From the NCBI GenBank assembly GCA_937951935.1, contig CALGAM010000075.1, positions 1 to 64,000 on the forward strand: a DNA stretch of 64,000 nt, given 5' to 3'. Positions 24,291-34,416 of this stretch are shown piece by piece. The DNA comes from an uncultured Micromonospora sp. (GTDB lineage Bacteria; Actinomycetota; Actinomycetes; Mycobacteriales; Micromonosporaceae). Under the pieces are notes generated by a model. The model was given only the letters and a program-made list of their open reading frames with translations, was not told the origin of the DNA and ran no database searches. Made by a program: the position numbers and the translations under genes. Every line of letters starts with the position of its first letter. The stretch's first letter is position 1.

Positions 24291-25733
24291 GTGTATCGGG
24301 TGCAGCAACTGATCGCCGGAGTGTGGGGTGCCGACGGTGACGGCGGGACGTTGACCGTGCTCGACCCGGCGGACGGGACACCCGTCAGCCAGGTACCGAT
24401 CGCGGGCGAAGCCGAGGTCGCGGCGGCGGTCAAGGCAGCGCGGGCGGCGTCGCCCCACTGGGCCCGCACCGCGCCGGCGGACCGGGCCGCCGCGGTGCGC
24501 CGGGCGGCGGACGCGATCGAGGCGGACGCGGACCGTCTCGCCGAGGCGCAGACGGCGGAGATGGGACGCCCCATCGGCGCGGCCCGCGCCGGGGTGGAGG
24601 CGGGGGTGGCCACGCTCCGCCAGTACGCCGAACTCGGTCCGGTACGCGGCGGCCGTACCCTGGCCGGGGAACACGACGCGATCGACCTGATGGTGCCCCA
24701 GCCCCGCGGTGTCGTCGCGGTGATCACCCCGTGGAACGATCCGGTCGCGGTCTCCTGCGGCCTGATCGGCGCCGCCCTGGTCACCGGCAACACGGTCGTG
24801 TACAAGCCGAGCGAGCGCAGTCCGGCCACCGGCTGGCTGCTCGCCCGGCTGCTGGACGAGCACCTGCCCTCCGGGGTGCTCTCGCTGGTCACCGGGGACG
24901 CCGCGGTGGGCGCGACGCTCGCCGCCCAGGAGGTCGACGTGGTCGCGCACGTCGGCTCCACCGCCACCGGCCGGTCCATCGCCGCCGCCTGCGCGCGCAC
25001 CGGCGCCCGCGCCCTGCTGGAGAACGGCGGCAGCGACCCGCTGATCGTGGACGACGGCGTCGACCCGGAGTGGGCCGCCGGGCAGGCGGCCCTCGGCGCC
25101 TTCGCCAACTCCGGCCAGCTCTGTGTGTCCGTGGAGCGCATCTACGTCGTCCGCCCCGCCGCCCCCCGGTTCCTCAGCGCGCTCGTACGCCGGGCCGAGG
25201 CGATGCGGGTCGGACCCGGACGGGACCCGCTGACCGAGCTCGGCCCGCTGGTCGACCGGCGGCACCGCGCACAGGTGGCGCGACAGGTCGACGCCGCCGT
25301 CGCCGACGGCGCCCGGCTGCTCACCGGCGGGGAGGTGCCGGAGGGACCGGGTGCGTTCTACCCGCCGACCGTCCTGGCCGAGTGCACCGACGACATGGCG
25401 GTGATGCGGGAGGAGACGTTCGGCCCGGTGGCACCGGTGATGGTGGTGGACTCCTTCGACGAGGCGCTGGCCCGGGCGTCGGCCTCGCCGTACGGGCTTG
25501 CCGCCACGGTCCTGACCGGGTCGATGAGCCACGCCCAGCGCGCGTGGCGGGAACTACCGGTCGGCACCGTGAAGGTCAACGCGGTCTTCGGCGGCGCCCC
25601 CGGTGGCGCGGCCGAACCCCGGGGCGGGAGCGGCCAGGGCTTCGGATACGGCCCGGAGCTGCTCGACGAGCTGACCGCGGTCAAGGCGGTGCACATCGAG
25701 GCACCCGGCGGCGAGGCGGACGGGCGGTGGTGA
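24291..25733 (+). CDS. NAD(P)-dependent aldehyde dehydrogenase
   Basis: A 480-residue aldehyde dehydrogenase of normal length. Catalytic Cys in NSGQLCVS (about 281) and Glu in ALLENGGSDPLIV (about 247) are present, with the cofactor region VAVITPWNDPV and VGSTATGRSIA. The GTG at 24291 has CATCCT ending 6 nt upstream; a GTG nine bases later is an alternative. The substrate is unclear. The gene is divergent from the FAD oxidase with about 140 bp between them, so the two could act in one oxidation pathway, but that is only context. Confidence 0.9.
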   Translation: MYRVQQLIAGVWGADGDGGTLTVLDPADGTPVSQVPIAGEAEVAAAVKAARAASPHWARTAPADRAAAVRRAADAIEADADRLAEAQTAEMGRPIGAARAGVEAGVATLRQYAELGPVRGGRTLAGEHDAIDLMVPQPRGVVAVITPWNDPVAVSCGLIGAALVTGNTVVYKPSERSPATGWLLARLLDEHLPSGVLSLVTGDAAVGATLAAQEVDVVAHVGSTATGRSIAAACARTGARALLENGGSDPLIVDDGVDPEWAAGQAALGAFANSGQLCVSVERIYVVRPAAPRFLSALVRRAEAMRVGPGRDPLTELGPLVDRRHRAQVARQVDAAVADGARLLTGGEVPEGPGAFYPPTVLAECTDDMAVMREETFGPVAPVMVVDSFDEALARASASPYGLAATVLTGSMSHAQRAWRELPVGTVKVNAVFGGAPGGAAEPRGGSGQGFGYGPELLDELTAVKAVHIEAPGGEADGRW

Positions 25734-25739
25734 CCCGCG

Positions 25740-25780
25740 ACGGCGGGCCACCCGCCGTGCCGGCGGCGCTCACCGCCGGC
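25740..25780. terminator. Two tandem hairpins between converging genes
   Basis: Perfect 8-bp stems at 25740-25747/25751-25758 and 25759-25766/25773-25780. The second overlaps the stop codon of the minus-strand ChaB gene. Confidence 0.6.
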
Positions 25781-26192
25781 GACGTCCCTTCTCCCGGTCA
25801 CGCGCCGCGGCGGTGCGTCGGTTGTTCGCCTTCTCGATCGCACCCACGAGTTCCGCCTTGGTCATCCGGGAGCGCCCTCGCACCTCCAGCTTCTTCGCCA
25901 CCTCCAGCAGGTGCGCCTTCGGCGCGTTGGCGTCGACCCCGCCGGCGGTCGGGGCACGCCGCGCCGGTCCACCGCCGGCTGCCTGCGGGTCGCTCGGGCC
26001 CTTGCGGCCCTTCGGTTCCCAGTGGTCGCCGACCTTCTCGAAGGAGTGCTTGAGCGCGGCGAACGCCGTCCGGTGTGCCCGTTCGCCCTCGCCGTACGTC
26101 TCGACGGCCGAGTCGTGGGTCTTCGCCCACGTCCGCTGTGCCTTGTCCGACGAGCGACGTACGGTGCTGGGCAGAACCTCGCGTCCGGGCAT
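25770..26192 (-). CDS. ChaB-domain protein with C-terminal Rho-N/SAP-like domain
   Basis: A 140-residue cytoplasmic protein. The N-terminal ChaB-like domain is at about 1-60 (STVRRSSDKAQRTWAKTHDSA, then FAALKHSFEKVGDHW). A low-complexity linker leads to a helix-extended-helix segment LLEVAKKLEVRGRSRMTKAEL (about 95-118), which resembles Rho N-terminal or SAP-type nucleic-acid-binding motifs; the tail is strongly basic (DREKGRRRR). The ATG at 26192 follows GGAGGG. Such ChaB proteins are common stress-associated proteins of actinobacteria; the biochemical role is unknown. Confidence 0.82.
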   Translation of the reverse strand: MPGREVLPSTVRRSSDKAQRTWAKTHDSAVETYGEGERAHRTAFAALKHSFEKVGDHWEPKGRKGPSDPQAAGGGPARRAPTAGGVDANAPKAHLLEVAKKLEVRGRSRMTKAELVGAIEKANNRRTAAARDREKGRRRR

Positions 26193-26279
26193 GGTTCCCT
26201 CCTCCGGATCTGCGGTGTGCCGTCGGCCCGGACACGGCCGGACGGGCACCCCGTGCGGCGGCGCGGCCGCCCGGCCCGG

Positions 26280-26299
26280 CGTGGCCGACATCGGCCACG
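26280..26299. promoter_or_regulatory. 20-bp palindrome between divergent stress genes
   Basis: Nine-base arms 26280-26288 (CGTGGCCGA) and 26291-26299 (TCGGCCACG) are perfect around a 2-bp centre. It lies 88 bp from the ChaB start and about 160 bp before the DUF2795 start, a good place for a shared operator. Confidence 0.5.
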
Positions 26300-26461
26300 T
26301 GCCGTCCCGGCCGTGTCGCGGGCATTCCCCTCCGGGTACCCCACCGGCGCGGGGCCAACCGCCTGCCGACCCTCGGTAGCCACCGCGCACCCGGCCCCGG
26401 CGTCGGAGCCGACCCGACCGCACACCGTTTGGCGCCGGGCCCCCCGGGTAGCGCAGCAGAC

Positions 26462-26872
26462 ATGGAACGTGGCAGCAGCAAGCACAGCCCGCGCGTGGAC
26501 GAGGAGATGGGCCGCGAGGTGAAGGGCACGGTGCAGAGCACGGCCGGTGGGCGCGCCGAGGAGTGGCGGGAGCCGGAACCGGCCGGCGAGGACCAGCCGG
26601 TGATCACCCGGGCGCCCGAGAGCGACACCCGGGTCGGGGTGCCACAGGGCATGACCCCGGAGGAGGTCGAGCAGCGCAGCCGGCTGGGCAGGTTCATCCC
26701 GCTGTCCGCGCTTCCCGGTGACCGGGACAGTCTGCGGCTCAGCGCCGAGCTGAACGAGGCGCCGGCAGACGTCCTCGCCCAGTTGGACCGACTGCCACCG
26801 GACACCGAGTTCCAGACGGTGTCGGAGATCTGGGCCGCCCTCGGGCACGCGAACGAGACCTATCGCTGGTGA
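26462..26872 (+). CDS. DUF2795 domain protein
   Basis: A 136-residue soluble acidic protein. The last ~45 residues (LNEAPADVLAQLDRLPPDTEFQTVSEIWAALG) match the short DUF2795 helical domain; the first 90 are polar and partly disordered (SSKHSPRVDEEMGREVKGTV). A TAGCGC box ends 7 nt before the ATG, so the mRNA is probably leaderless. The next gene (SRPBCC) follows after 57 bp with its own ribosome site and may be in the same transcript. Function unknown; such proteins often occur with stress genes. Confidence 0.8.
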   Translation: MERGSSKHSPRVDEEMGREVKGTVQSTAGGRAEEWREPEPAGEDQPVITRAPESDTRVGVPQGMTPEEVEQRSRLGRFIPLSALPGDRDSLRLSAELNEAPADVLAQLDRLPPDTEFQTVSEIWAALGHANETYRW

Positions 26873-26929
26873 GGGCCGACTCGGCCACTCCGACCCAGGA
26901 CCGGCCGAGGGACGCGAAGGAGGAGGCAG

Positions 26930-27391
26930 ATGAGCAGCGTGACCAAGTCGGTCGACGTCGCGGTGCCGATCCGGACGGCATACGACCAGTGGACCCAGTT
27001 CGAGGAGTTCCCCGAGTTCATGGAGGGTGTCGAGGAGGTCCGGCAGATATCCGACACGATGACCCACTGGAAGGTCGACATCGGTGGGAGGAGCCGGGAG
27101 TTCGACGCCCGGATCACCGAGCAGATCCCCGACGAACGGGTGGCGTGGACCTCGACCGGCGGCATCCGACAGGCCGGGGTCGTCACCTTCCACCGACTCG
27201 ACGAGCACCACACCCGGGTGACCGCGCAGCTCGACTTCGAGCCGCAGGGCCTCCTCGAGAAGGCCGGCGACAAGCTCGGCATGGTGGACCGCCGCGTCGA
27301 GGGCGACCTGCGCCGGTTCAAGGAGTTCATCGAACGGCGCGGCTTCGAGACCGGCGCCTGGCGTGGCACGGTCCCCCGGCCACAGCCGTGA
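26930..27391 (+). CDS. SRPBCC (START/polyketide-cyclase-like) protein
   Basis: A 153-residue helix-grip-fold protein. MSSVTKSVDVAVPIRTAYDQWTQFEEFPEFM at the start is the classical opening of the 'cyclase/dehydrase' SRPBCC family, with a C-terminal helix (LRRFKEFIERRG). These proteins bind hydrophobic ligands such as quinones or lipids in a cavity. A clear AAGGAGGAGG precedes the ATG, unlike its leaderless neighbours. No polyketide genes surround it, so a cyclase role is unlikely. The ligand is unknown. Confidence 0.85.
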   Translation: MSSVTKSVDVAVPIRTAYDQWTQFEEFPEFMEGVEEVRQISDTMTHWKVDIGGRSREFDARITEQIPDERVAWTSTGGIRQAGVVTFHRLDEHHTRVTAQLDFEPQGLLEKAGDKLGMVDRRVEGDLRRFKEFIERRGFETGAWRGTVPRPQP

Positions 27392-27403
27392 GCCCGGTGA
27401 CGG

Positions 27404-27439
27404 CACGCCGGGCGGCCGCCGAGGTGGCCGCCCGGCGTG
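27404..27439 (+). terminator. Strong hairpin after the SRPBCC gene
   Basis: Perfect 14-bp arms at 27404-27417 and 27426-27439 with an 8-nt loop, starting 12 bp after the stop codon. Confidence 0.8.
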
Positions 27440-27489
27440 TCCGTCCCCCTTCGCGTTTGTCGCCCCTCCGTGTCGGGTAGGCCGGAAGC

Positions 27490-27759
27490 ATGACCGACGA
27501 CAGGCACGTCTGGCGGGACGAGGAGCGTCTGCCCCTGGAGGAGCTGACCCGGGCGATCGCCACCTCCACTCCCGACGGGCAGGTGGACGACGTCACCGGC
27601 AACGACGCGGGCGAGGAGTCGGCCTTCGGCCACGGCGCCGTGGTGGACGACCCGAACGAGCCGCGCGACGCGACGACGGAGCCGGACCGCACCGCGGAAC
27701 GTGCCGACGACCAGCGCCGACACCGCCCAGCCACCACCGGCCGGACCGGGCCGCACTGA
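27490..27759 (+). CDS. Small acidic hypothetical protein
   Basis: An 89-residue hydrophilic protein, rich in Asp, Glu and Arg, with no hydrophobic core and so probably disordered (for example DDVTGNDAGEESAFGHGAV). The ATG is preceded 6 nt away by TAGGCC, suggesting a leaderless transcript that begins after the SRPBCC terminator. I do not recognise the family. Third-position GC fits the genome, but a protein this unstructured needs confirmation. Confidence 0.5.
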   Translation: MTDDRHVWRDEERLPLEELTRAIATSTPDGQVDDVTGNDAGEESAFGHGAVVDDPNEPRDATTEPDRTAERADDQRRHRPATTGRTGPH

Positions 27760-27895
27760 GGCAGGACCCGGTTCGCCGCCGTGACCGGCGCCGCGCGCCG
27801 GACGTCCACGACGCCCGCACCCGGGCCGCCGGCGGTGTCCCGGTCGGCCGCCGCGGTCCGCGCCGGCGACAACCCGGACGCTCCACGAACACCGA

Positions 27896-27927
27896 GAGCG
27901 ACCGAAGGCGGTCGCTCCGGTTAGGCT
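27896..27927 (+). promoter_or_regulatory. Promoter with palindromic operator before the SpoIIE-type phosphatase
   Basis: A perfect 9-bp inverted repeat (27896-27904/27909-27917, 4-nt centre) covers the expected -35 region. A TAGGCT -10 box (27922-27927) ends 6 nt before the ATG. Confidence 0.55.
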
Positions 27928-27933
27928 GCTGGC

Positions 27934-30093
27934 ATGCCAGGCACGGTCGGGCGAGCTTCCACTCCCCCATCCGCCGTCGCCGACGCGCCGCCGACGCCGG
28001 ACGCGTTGCTCTCACCCCCGGCCGGTCACCGCTGGGCGGACACACCGCTCGGTCCGCGGGAAGGCTGGGATCCCGCCCTGCGGGGAGTCGTCGACCTGGT
28101 CATGTCCGCTCCTGTCGCGATGGCCCTGGCGTACGGCGACGACCTCGCGCTGATCTACAACCGAGGGTTCGCCGAACTCATCCGCCCGAAACACCCGGCG
28201 GCGTTCGGCCGTCCGGCCGCCGAGGTGTTCCGGGAGGTCTGGCAGACGCCCGGCGTCGGCGACGTGATCGAGCGGGTGTACCGGACCGGCGAGCCGTACC
28301 CGGACCGCGAGAAGCCGCTGTCGATCCCGCACGACGAACCGGGCGGGGACGAACCGGGCGGGCCGGAGCTGGTGCCCACCCGCGGTTACTCGGCGGTCCG
28401 GGACTCCACGGGCCGCGTCGTCGGCGTGCTGGCGGTGGTCCCCGAGACCCCCGAGACCAGCCGACGGTTGCTGGGTCTCGGCGCGCTCGCCTCGGCGCTC
28501 GCCGACACGGGCACCCTCGACGAGGTCGCCCGGGTCACGCTGTGCCACGCGGTATCGGCGCTCGGGGTCGACCGTGTCGAGTTCGGCGTGGACGACGGCG
28601 GCGGATGGCGGGTGGTCCGGCGGGTCCGCGGCGAGCTGCTGGACGAGGCCGACGAGCGGCTTCCCCCGCTGTGGCGTCGCCACCCCGCGGACTCGCCGGC
28701 CCCGCTGGTACGAACCGCCGACAGCGGCACGGCGGTGTTCACCAGCGACGGCCGGCCGCTGCTGCGGTGCGCGGTCGACCGGCACGACGAGCGGATCCGG
28801 GCGCTGGCGGCCCTCCCGCTGCGCACGCCGTCACTGCGCGGCGGGCTCTCGGTCGGCTACCGGCGGCCGCACGTCTGGTCGCCCGCCGAACGCGCCCTGC
28901 TGACCGCGTTCGCCGAACTGGTGGCCCGGGCCGCGGAACGGGCCCGCCGTGTCGAGACCCAGCACGGCGCGGCCCTGCTGCTGCAGCGGAGCATGCTGCC
29001 GGAGCACCTGCCCGACCTGCCGCCGCTGCGCATCGCGGCGCGCTACGACGCCGGGGTCGACGGCGACGCCGGTGGGGATTTCTACGACGCCTTCGCACTG
29101 CCCGACGGGCGGCTGGCCGTGGTCGTCGGCGACGTGGTCGGCCACGACGCACGAGCCGCCGCGCTGATGGGGCAGGTGCGCGCGGCGCTGCGCGCCCTCG
29201 CGTTGGCCGACCCCGAGCCGGCGCCGGTGCTGACGGGTTTGGACCGGCTGGTGGCGAGCCTCGGCGCGGAGGCCCGCAGCGACGAGCTCTTCGTCACGGT
29301 CGTCTACGGTCTGATCTCACCTGGTGACGGTCGGCTGACCGTCGCCAGCGCCGGACATCCTCCGCCGCTGCTCCGACACGCCACCGCGAATCGGTCCGCC
29401 ACCGTCCGGTTCCTCGACGTCCCGCCGGGTGTGCCGCTCGGACTCGGTGGTCCACGGGCGGCCATCACCGTGGACTTCCCGCCCGGCGACACGCTCCTGC
29501 TGTTCAGCGACGGCGTGGTGGCACGTCGGCGGCACAGCCTGACCGCCGGCCTCGCCGCGCTCGCCGCGGCGCTCGCCACCTCCACCACCGGGGATCCCCG
29601 CGCCCTCTGTGTGCTGGCCAGCGGGGCCGTCGCCGGCAGCGCCGAGGACGACCTCGCCATGCTCGCGGTCGAGCACGCGGCGACGCCGAGCCGGTCGGCA
29701 AGCATGGAGGTACCCGCCGAGCCGACCGCGCCGGGACGGGTACGCCGCTGGATGACCAGCCTGCTCGGGCGGTGGGGCGTTCCGGAGCGGGTCGTCGGGT
29801 CCGCGGTTCTCTGCACCAGCGAGCTGGTCACGAACGCCCTGCTGCACGCCGGCACCGCCACGCGGGTGAACGTGGACCTCCGTGCGGAGCGGCTCCTGGT
29901 CTCGGTCACCGACCGCGGTACCCGGGGCGCGGTGTCCCGGGTCCACACCGACGGGCTCAGCGGCCGTGGCCGCGGACTACGGCTGGTCGAGAGCCTCAGC
30001 GACGCCTGGGGTACCGACCCGACGGTACGTGGCTGCACGGTCTGGTTCGAGATGCGGTTGCCTCCGGCGACCCCCACGCCCGACCCCGGCTGA
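27934..30093 (+). CDS. SpoIIE-type PP2C phosphatase with sensory and HATPase domains
   Basis: A 719-residue cytoplasmic regulator. A PAS-like region (about 25-180) has VDLVMSAPVAMALAYGDDLA; a GAF-like region (about 185-345) follows; a SpoIIE/PP2C domain (about 350-560) has QRSMLPEHLPDLPPLRIAAR and GGDFYDAFAL with metal-binding Asp; and a C-terminal RsbW-like ATPase domain (about 590-715) has TSELVTNALLHAG. This layout belongs to the actinobacterial partner-switching proteins that control anti-sigma-factor antagonists and hence stress sigma factors. It could act both as phosphatase and as kinase. No anti-anti-sigma gene is adjacent. The start is chosen by the leaderless box. Confidence 0.9.
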   Translation: MPGTVGRASTPPSAVADAPPTPDALLSPPAGHRWADTPLGPREGWDPALRGVVDLVMSAPVAMALAYGDDLALIYNRGFAELIRPKHPAAFGRPAAEVFREVWQTPGVGDVIERVYRTGEPYPDREKPLSIPHDEPGGDEPGGPELVPTRGYSAVRDSTGRVVGVLAVVPETPETSRRLLGLGALASALADTGTLDEVARVTLCHAVSALGVDRVEFGVDDGGGWRVVRRVRGELLDEADERLPPLWRRHPADSPAPLVRTADSGTAVFTSDGRPLLRCAVDRHDERIRALAALPLRTPSLRGGLSVGYRRPHVWSPAERALLTAFAELVARAAERARRVETQHGAALLLQRSMLPEHLPDLPPLRIAARYDAGVDGDAGGDFYDAFALPDGRLAVVVGDVVGHDARAAALMGQVRAALRALALADPEPAPVLTGLDRLVASLGAEARSDELFVTVVYGLISPGDGRLTVASAGHPPPLLRHATANRSATVRFLDVPPGVPLGLGGPRAAITVDFPPGDTLLLFSDGVVARRRHSLTAGLAALAAALATSTTGDPRALCVLASGAVAGSAEDDLAMLAVEHAATPSRSASMEVPAEPTAPGRVRRWMTSLLGRWGVPERVVGSAVLCTSELVTNALLHAGTATRVNVDLRAERLLVSVTDRGTRGAVSRVHTDGLSGRGRGLRLVESLSDAWGTDPTVRGCTVWFEMRLPPATPTPDPG

Positions 30094-30261
30094 GGCGCGC
30101 GGACCCGGCGGTTCCGCCGGCCGGTCACCCGCTGCTGGGCGATGACCCACGGGTTCGCGAGCATGGCAACCGGCGTGCGCGGCAGGGCGGCGCCCCGCGC
30201 CCCGGTCGCCCTCCTGGCCGGGCAGGCGGTCGAGACCCGGGTGGGCGGACTCCAGGCGTGA

Positions 30262-31821
<1,560 letters not shown>

Positions 31822-31835
31822 TCCCGGATCCGTCC

Positions 31836-31869
31836 GGCCGGGCCGCCGCCCACCGACGGCGGCCCGGCC
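31836..31869 (+). terminator. Hairpin after the GH6 gene
   Basis: Perfect 13-bp arms at 31836-31848 and 31857-31869 with an 8-nt loop, 14 bp after the stop codon. Confidence 0.8.
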
Positions 31870-31954
31870 CCCTCCCACACCGGCCCGTCGCGACGGACGG
31901 TCCGCCCGCGGCGGCCCGGGAGACGCCCACACGACCGAGAACAGCGAGAACGAC

Positions 31955-32782
31955 ATGACCGTCACCGAGGCCCGGCAGCGGACCGTCGGCCAACTCCTCC
32001 GCGGCTGGCGCGAACGACGCCGGATGAGCCAGCTCGAACTCGCCATCGCGGCGGAGATCTCCACCCGGCACCTGAGCTTCGTGGAGACCGGCCGGGCCAC
32101 GCCGAGCCGGGACATGGTGCTGCGTCTGGCCGAGCGGCTCGACGTACCGCTGCGGGAGCGCAACCAGTTGCTCCTGGCGGCGGGGTACGCCCCGGTCTAC
32201 CCGCGGTCGCCGCTGGACTCCCCCGCGCTGCGCCCGGTCCGCGCGGCGGTACGTCGGGTCTGCGCCGCCCACCAGCCCTACCCCGCCGTCGTGGTGGACC
32301 GGCTTTGGTACCTGGTCGAGGCCAACGAGGGTTTCGCGGTGTTCACCAGGGGCGTCGAGCCGGCGCTGCTCGTCCCACCGGTCAACGTGCTCCGCCTGGC
32401 GCTGCATCCGGCAGGGCTCGCGCCCCGGATCGTCAACCTCGGTCAGTGGCGGGTCCACCTGCTCGGTCGGCTCCGGCGACGGCTCGAACTGACCGGGGAC
32501 GCCGAACTGGCCGACCTGTACGACGAACTCCGCGGGTACCCCTGCGACCAACCGGAGCCGGAGGTGGAGGTACCCGGTCCCGGAGAGGTGGTGGTACCGC
32601 TGCGGCTCCGCGACGGCGAGCGTCAACTCGCGTTCCTCAGCACCGTCCTCACCATCGGCACGCCGTTGGACGTCACCATCGCCGAGCTCACCGTCGAGTC
32701 GTTCTTCCCCCTCGACGACACCACCGCCACGGCGCTGGCCCCGGCCCCGAACCCGGAGGTCCGGGTCACCGGCCACCACTGA
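31955..32782 (+). CDS. XRE-family transcriptional regulator with MmyB-like ligand domain
   Basis: A 275-residue regulator. A helix-turn-helix of the XRE type lies at about 10-67 (LRGWRERRRMSQLELAIAAE, FVETGRATPS). The C-terminal domain (about 95-255) fits the MmyB-like PAS-type ligand-binding region (WYLVEANEGFAVFTRGV, about 111-127). Members in actinobacteria usually repress a neighbouring dehydrogenase or oxidase, but no such gene is adjacent; the nearest genes are a cellulase and a stress-type protein. Target unknown. The ATG at 31955 lacks a strong ribosome site. Confidence 0.85.
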   Translation: MTVTEARQRTVGQLLRGWRERRRMSQLELAIAAEISTRHLSFVETGRATPSRDMVLRLAERLDVPLRERNQLLLAAGYAPVYPRSPLDSPALRPVRAAVRRVCAAHQPYPAVVVDRLWYLVEANEGFAVFTRGVEPALLVPPVNVLRLALHPAGLAPRIVNLGQWRVHLLGRLRRRLELTGDAELADLYDELRGYPCDQPEPEVEVPGPGEVVVPLRLRDGERQLAFLSTVLTIGTPLDVTIAELTVESFFPLDDTTATALAPAPNPEVRVTGHH

Positions 32783-32966
32783 GGCCCTCCGTCCCGCGCG
32801 AGGACGCACCCCGGTCTCCCGCCGGTTCGGCATTCCGCCGTCCCCACCGCCGGTGCCGTGGCCCACCCGGCGCTGCGGCCACGCGGCCGCCCGGTGCCGT
32901 CCGGCGTGGCCCGGTTTACCCCGCTCCGCGGCCGGGAAGTCGAGTGCTGACGAGGGGAGGCGGTGC

Positions 32967-33563
32967 ATGATGTCCAGAAATCCCACGGCATCGTGGCAGT
33001 CCGGAATTCCGGGTTTGACTGGTGGTGGCAACCTTCCGGTCGGACCCTCCGGGGCTCGGCCCCACGCGCCGGGCGGCGCGGGCGCGGAGCCGACCCGCCC
33101 CACCGTGACCGTCGCCTCGTACCCCGACTACCCGTCGGCGCAGTACGCGGTGGACTTCCTCTCCGACAACCACTTCCCGGTGGAGCGGACCGCGATCGTC
33201 GGGACCGACCTGACGCTGGTGGAAACCGTGCTGGGACGGATGACCACGGGCCGGGCCGCGCTGGCCGGCGCGGCGACCGGTGCGTGGTTCGGCCTCTTCA
33301 TCGGCCTGCTCTTCGGGATCTTCACCGTCGGGAACTGGTGGGCGGTGATCCTGGTCGGCCTCGTGGTCGGCGCGGGGTGGGGGGCGATCTTCGGCGCCAT
33401 CGCGCACGCGATGACCGGTGGCCGTCGGGACTTCGCCTCGGCGAGCAGTCTGCGCGCCAACCAGTACGCGGTGACCGTGGACGCGTCCCTGGCCGATCAG
33501 GCCCGGCAACTCATCGCCCGGATGAGCTGGCCGGGGCAGCCGGCAACCGGCACCCCCCACTAG
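32967..33563 (+). CDS. General stress protein 17M-like membrane protein
   Basis: A 198-residue protein. The segment VTVASYPDYPSAQYAVDFLSD (about 48-68) opens the domain shared with B. subtilis GSP17M (YflT family). Then come two long hydrophobic segments (about 105-125 and 128-150) flanking a Gly-rich turn, and a small ferredoxin-like C-terminal part. Two ATGs at 32967 and 32970 follow GGGGAGG. In actinobacteria these genes often belong to general-stress regulons; the SpoIIE-type phosphatase 3 kb away would fit but this is not proof. Confidence 0.82.
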   Translation: MMSRNPTASWQSGIPGLTGGGNLPVGPSGARPHAPGGAGAEPTRPTVTVASYPDYPSAQYAVDFLSDNHFPVERTAIVGTDLTLVETVLGRMTTGRAALAGAATGAWFGLFIGLLFGIFTVGNWWAVILVGLVVGAGWGAIFGAIAHAMTGGRRDFASASSLRANQYAVTVDASLADQARQLIARMSWPGQPATGTPH

Positions 33564-33643
33564 GCGGCGCGCGCCCATCGCCGGCCCCTCCGTCCGCCGG
33601 CGCCCGTCCGCGCGGGCGGCCGGCGGACGCGGCTGTCTCGCGG

Positions 33644-33693
33644 CGTCGTACGTCAACGAAATGTTGACGTACGACGTACCGCCGCGCCACGAT
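33644..33693 (+). promoter_or_regulatory. Palindromic operator and leaderless promoter of the HTH regulator
   Basis: A perfect 14-bp inverted repeat, 33644-33657 and 33663-33676, contains the half-site GTCAAC/GTTGAC. Its right arm includes TTGACG (33664-33669), a good -35 box, with CACGAT (33688-33693) as -10, ending 6 nt before the ATG at 33700. Binding would block the polymerase, so autoregulation is likely. Confidence 0.65.
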
Positions 33694-33699
33694 GGCCGG

Positions 33700-34416
33700 A
33701 TGCAGGAACACCTCGGGCCCCGGTCCGAACCACCACCGACGTCGCCGCCCACCGCTCGCGCCGCCACCCCGTCCGACCACGACCGGCTCGGCATCCTGGC
33801 CGACCACACCGCCGTGCTGGCCGCCGTGGGGTCCGTCGAGGCCGACCCGCCAGCACTCCTGGCCGCGTTGCGGCGGATCGCCGGTCTCCGCCGCGGGCTC
33901 GACGAGGCCGAACGCCGACTGATCGAGGCCTCCCGGGGCCGCGGGGTCAGCTGGGCCCGGATCGCGGACGCGCTCGGGCTGGCGAGCCGGCAGGCGGCCG
34001 AGCAGCGCTGGCTGCGCCTGTCCGGCGAACCGGGCCGGGATCCGGGCGCGGTGCGGCGTCGACGGAAGCGTCAACAGTTTGTTGACGCAAGCTACGGCAC
34101 CGCGATGCCCCGGCTCCGAGCCGCCGTCACCGCCCTGCACCGACTACTGGACCGTGATCCGACCTGGGACGACCGGCATCCCCGCGCCGGGCTGGCCCGG
34201 GCCACCCTGGCGCTGGCCGCCACCGCCGACCCACGGGCGCTGTTCGCGCTGGCCCTGCAGGCCGGGACCGATCTGGACGCGATACCCCGGGAGCGGATCC
34301 CGGCGTGGTCGACGACCGCGCTGGACGAGCTGCGACGGGCCATCGCCGCCGCCACGCCGCGGTCCACCCAGACCGCGACGGAGGAGATTGAGTCCGGGCA
34401 GCTCAAGAATTGTTGA
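33700..34416 (+). CDS. HTH regulator (homeodomain-like), probably controlling the adjacent exporter
   Basis: A 238-residue protein. Its clearest feature is the helix-turn-helix VSWARIADALGLASRQAAEQ (about 83-102), preceded by a helix of the type RRGLDEAERRLIEASR. From memory this resembles proteins annotated as 'HSP18 transcriptional regulator' in streptomycetes, a name with little experimental basis. The C-terminal half (about 125-238) is helical and Arg-rich with no known ligand domain. The ATG at 33700 fits the leaderless box; a start at 33661 would lie inside the operator. Its stop codon overlaps the exporter's operator. Confidence 0.75.
   Translation: MQEHLGPRSEPPPTSPPTARAATPSDHDRLGILADHTAVLAAVGSVEADPPALLAALRRIAGLRRGLDEAERRLIEASRGRGVSWARIADALGLASRQAAEQRWLRLSGEPGRDPGAVRRRRKRQQFVDASYGTAMPRLRAAVTALHRLLDRDPTWDDRHPRAGLARATLALAATADPRALFALALQAGTDLDAIPRERIPAWSTTALDELRRAIAAATPRSTQTATEEIESGQLKNC
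34068..34088. promoter_or_regulatory. Internal palindrome with the same half-site
   Basis: GCGTCAACA (34068-34076), a 3-bp centre, then TGTTGACGC (34080-34088): a perfect 9-bp inverted repeat inside the regulator gene. It contains the half-site of the upstream operator and may be a second binding site. Confidence 0.5.
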
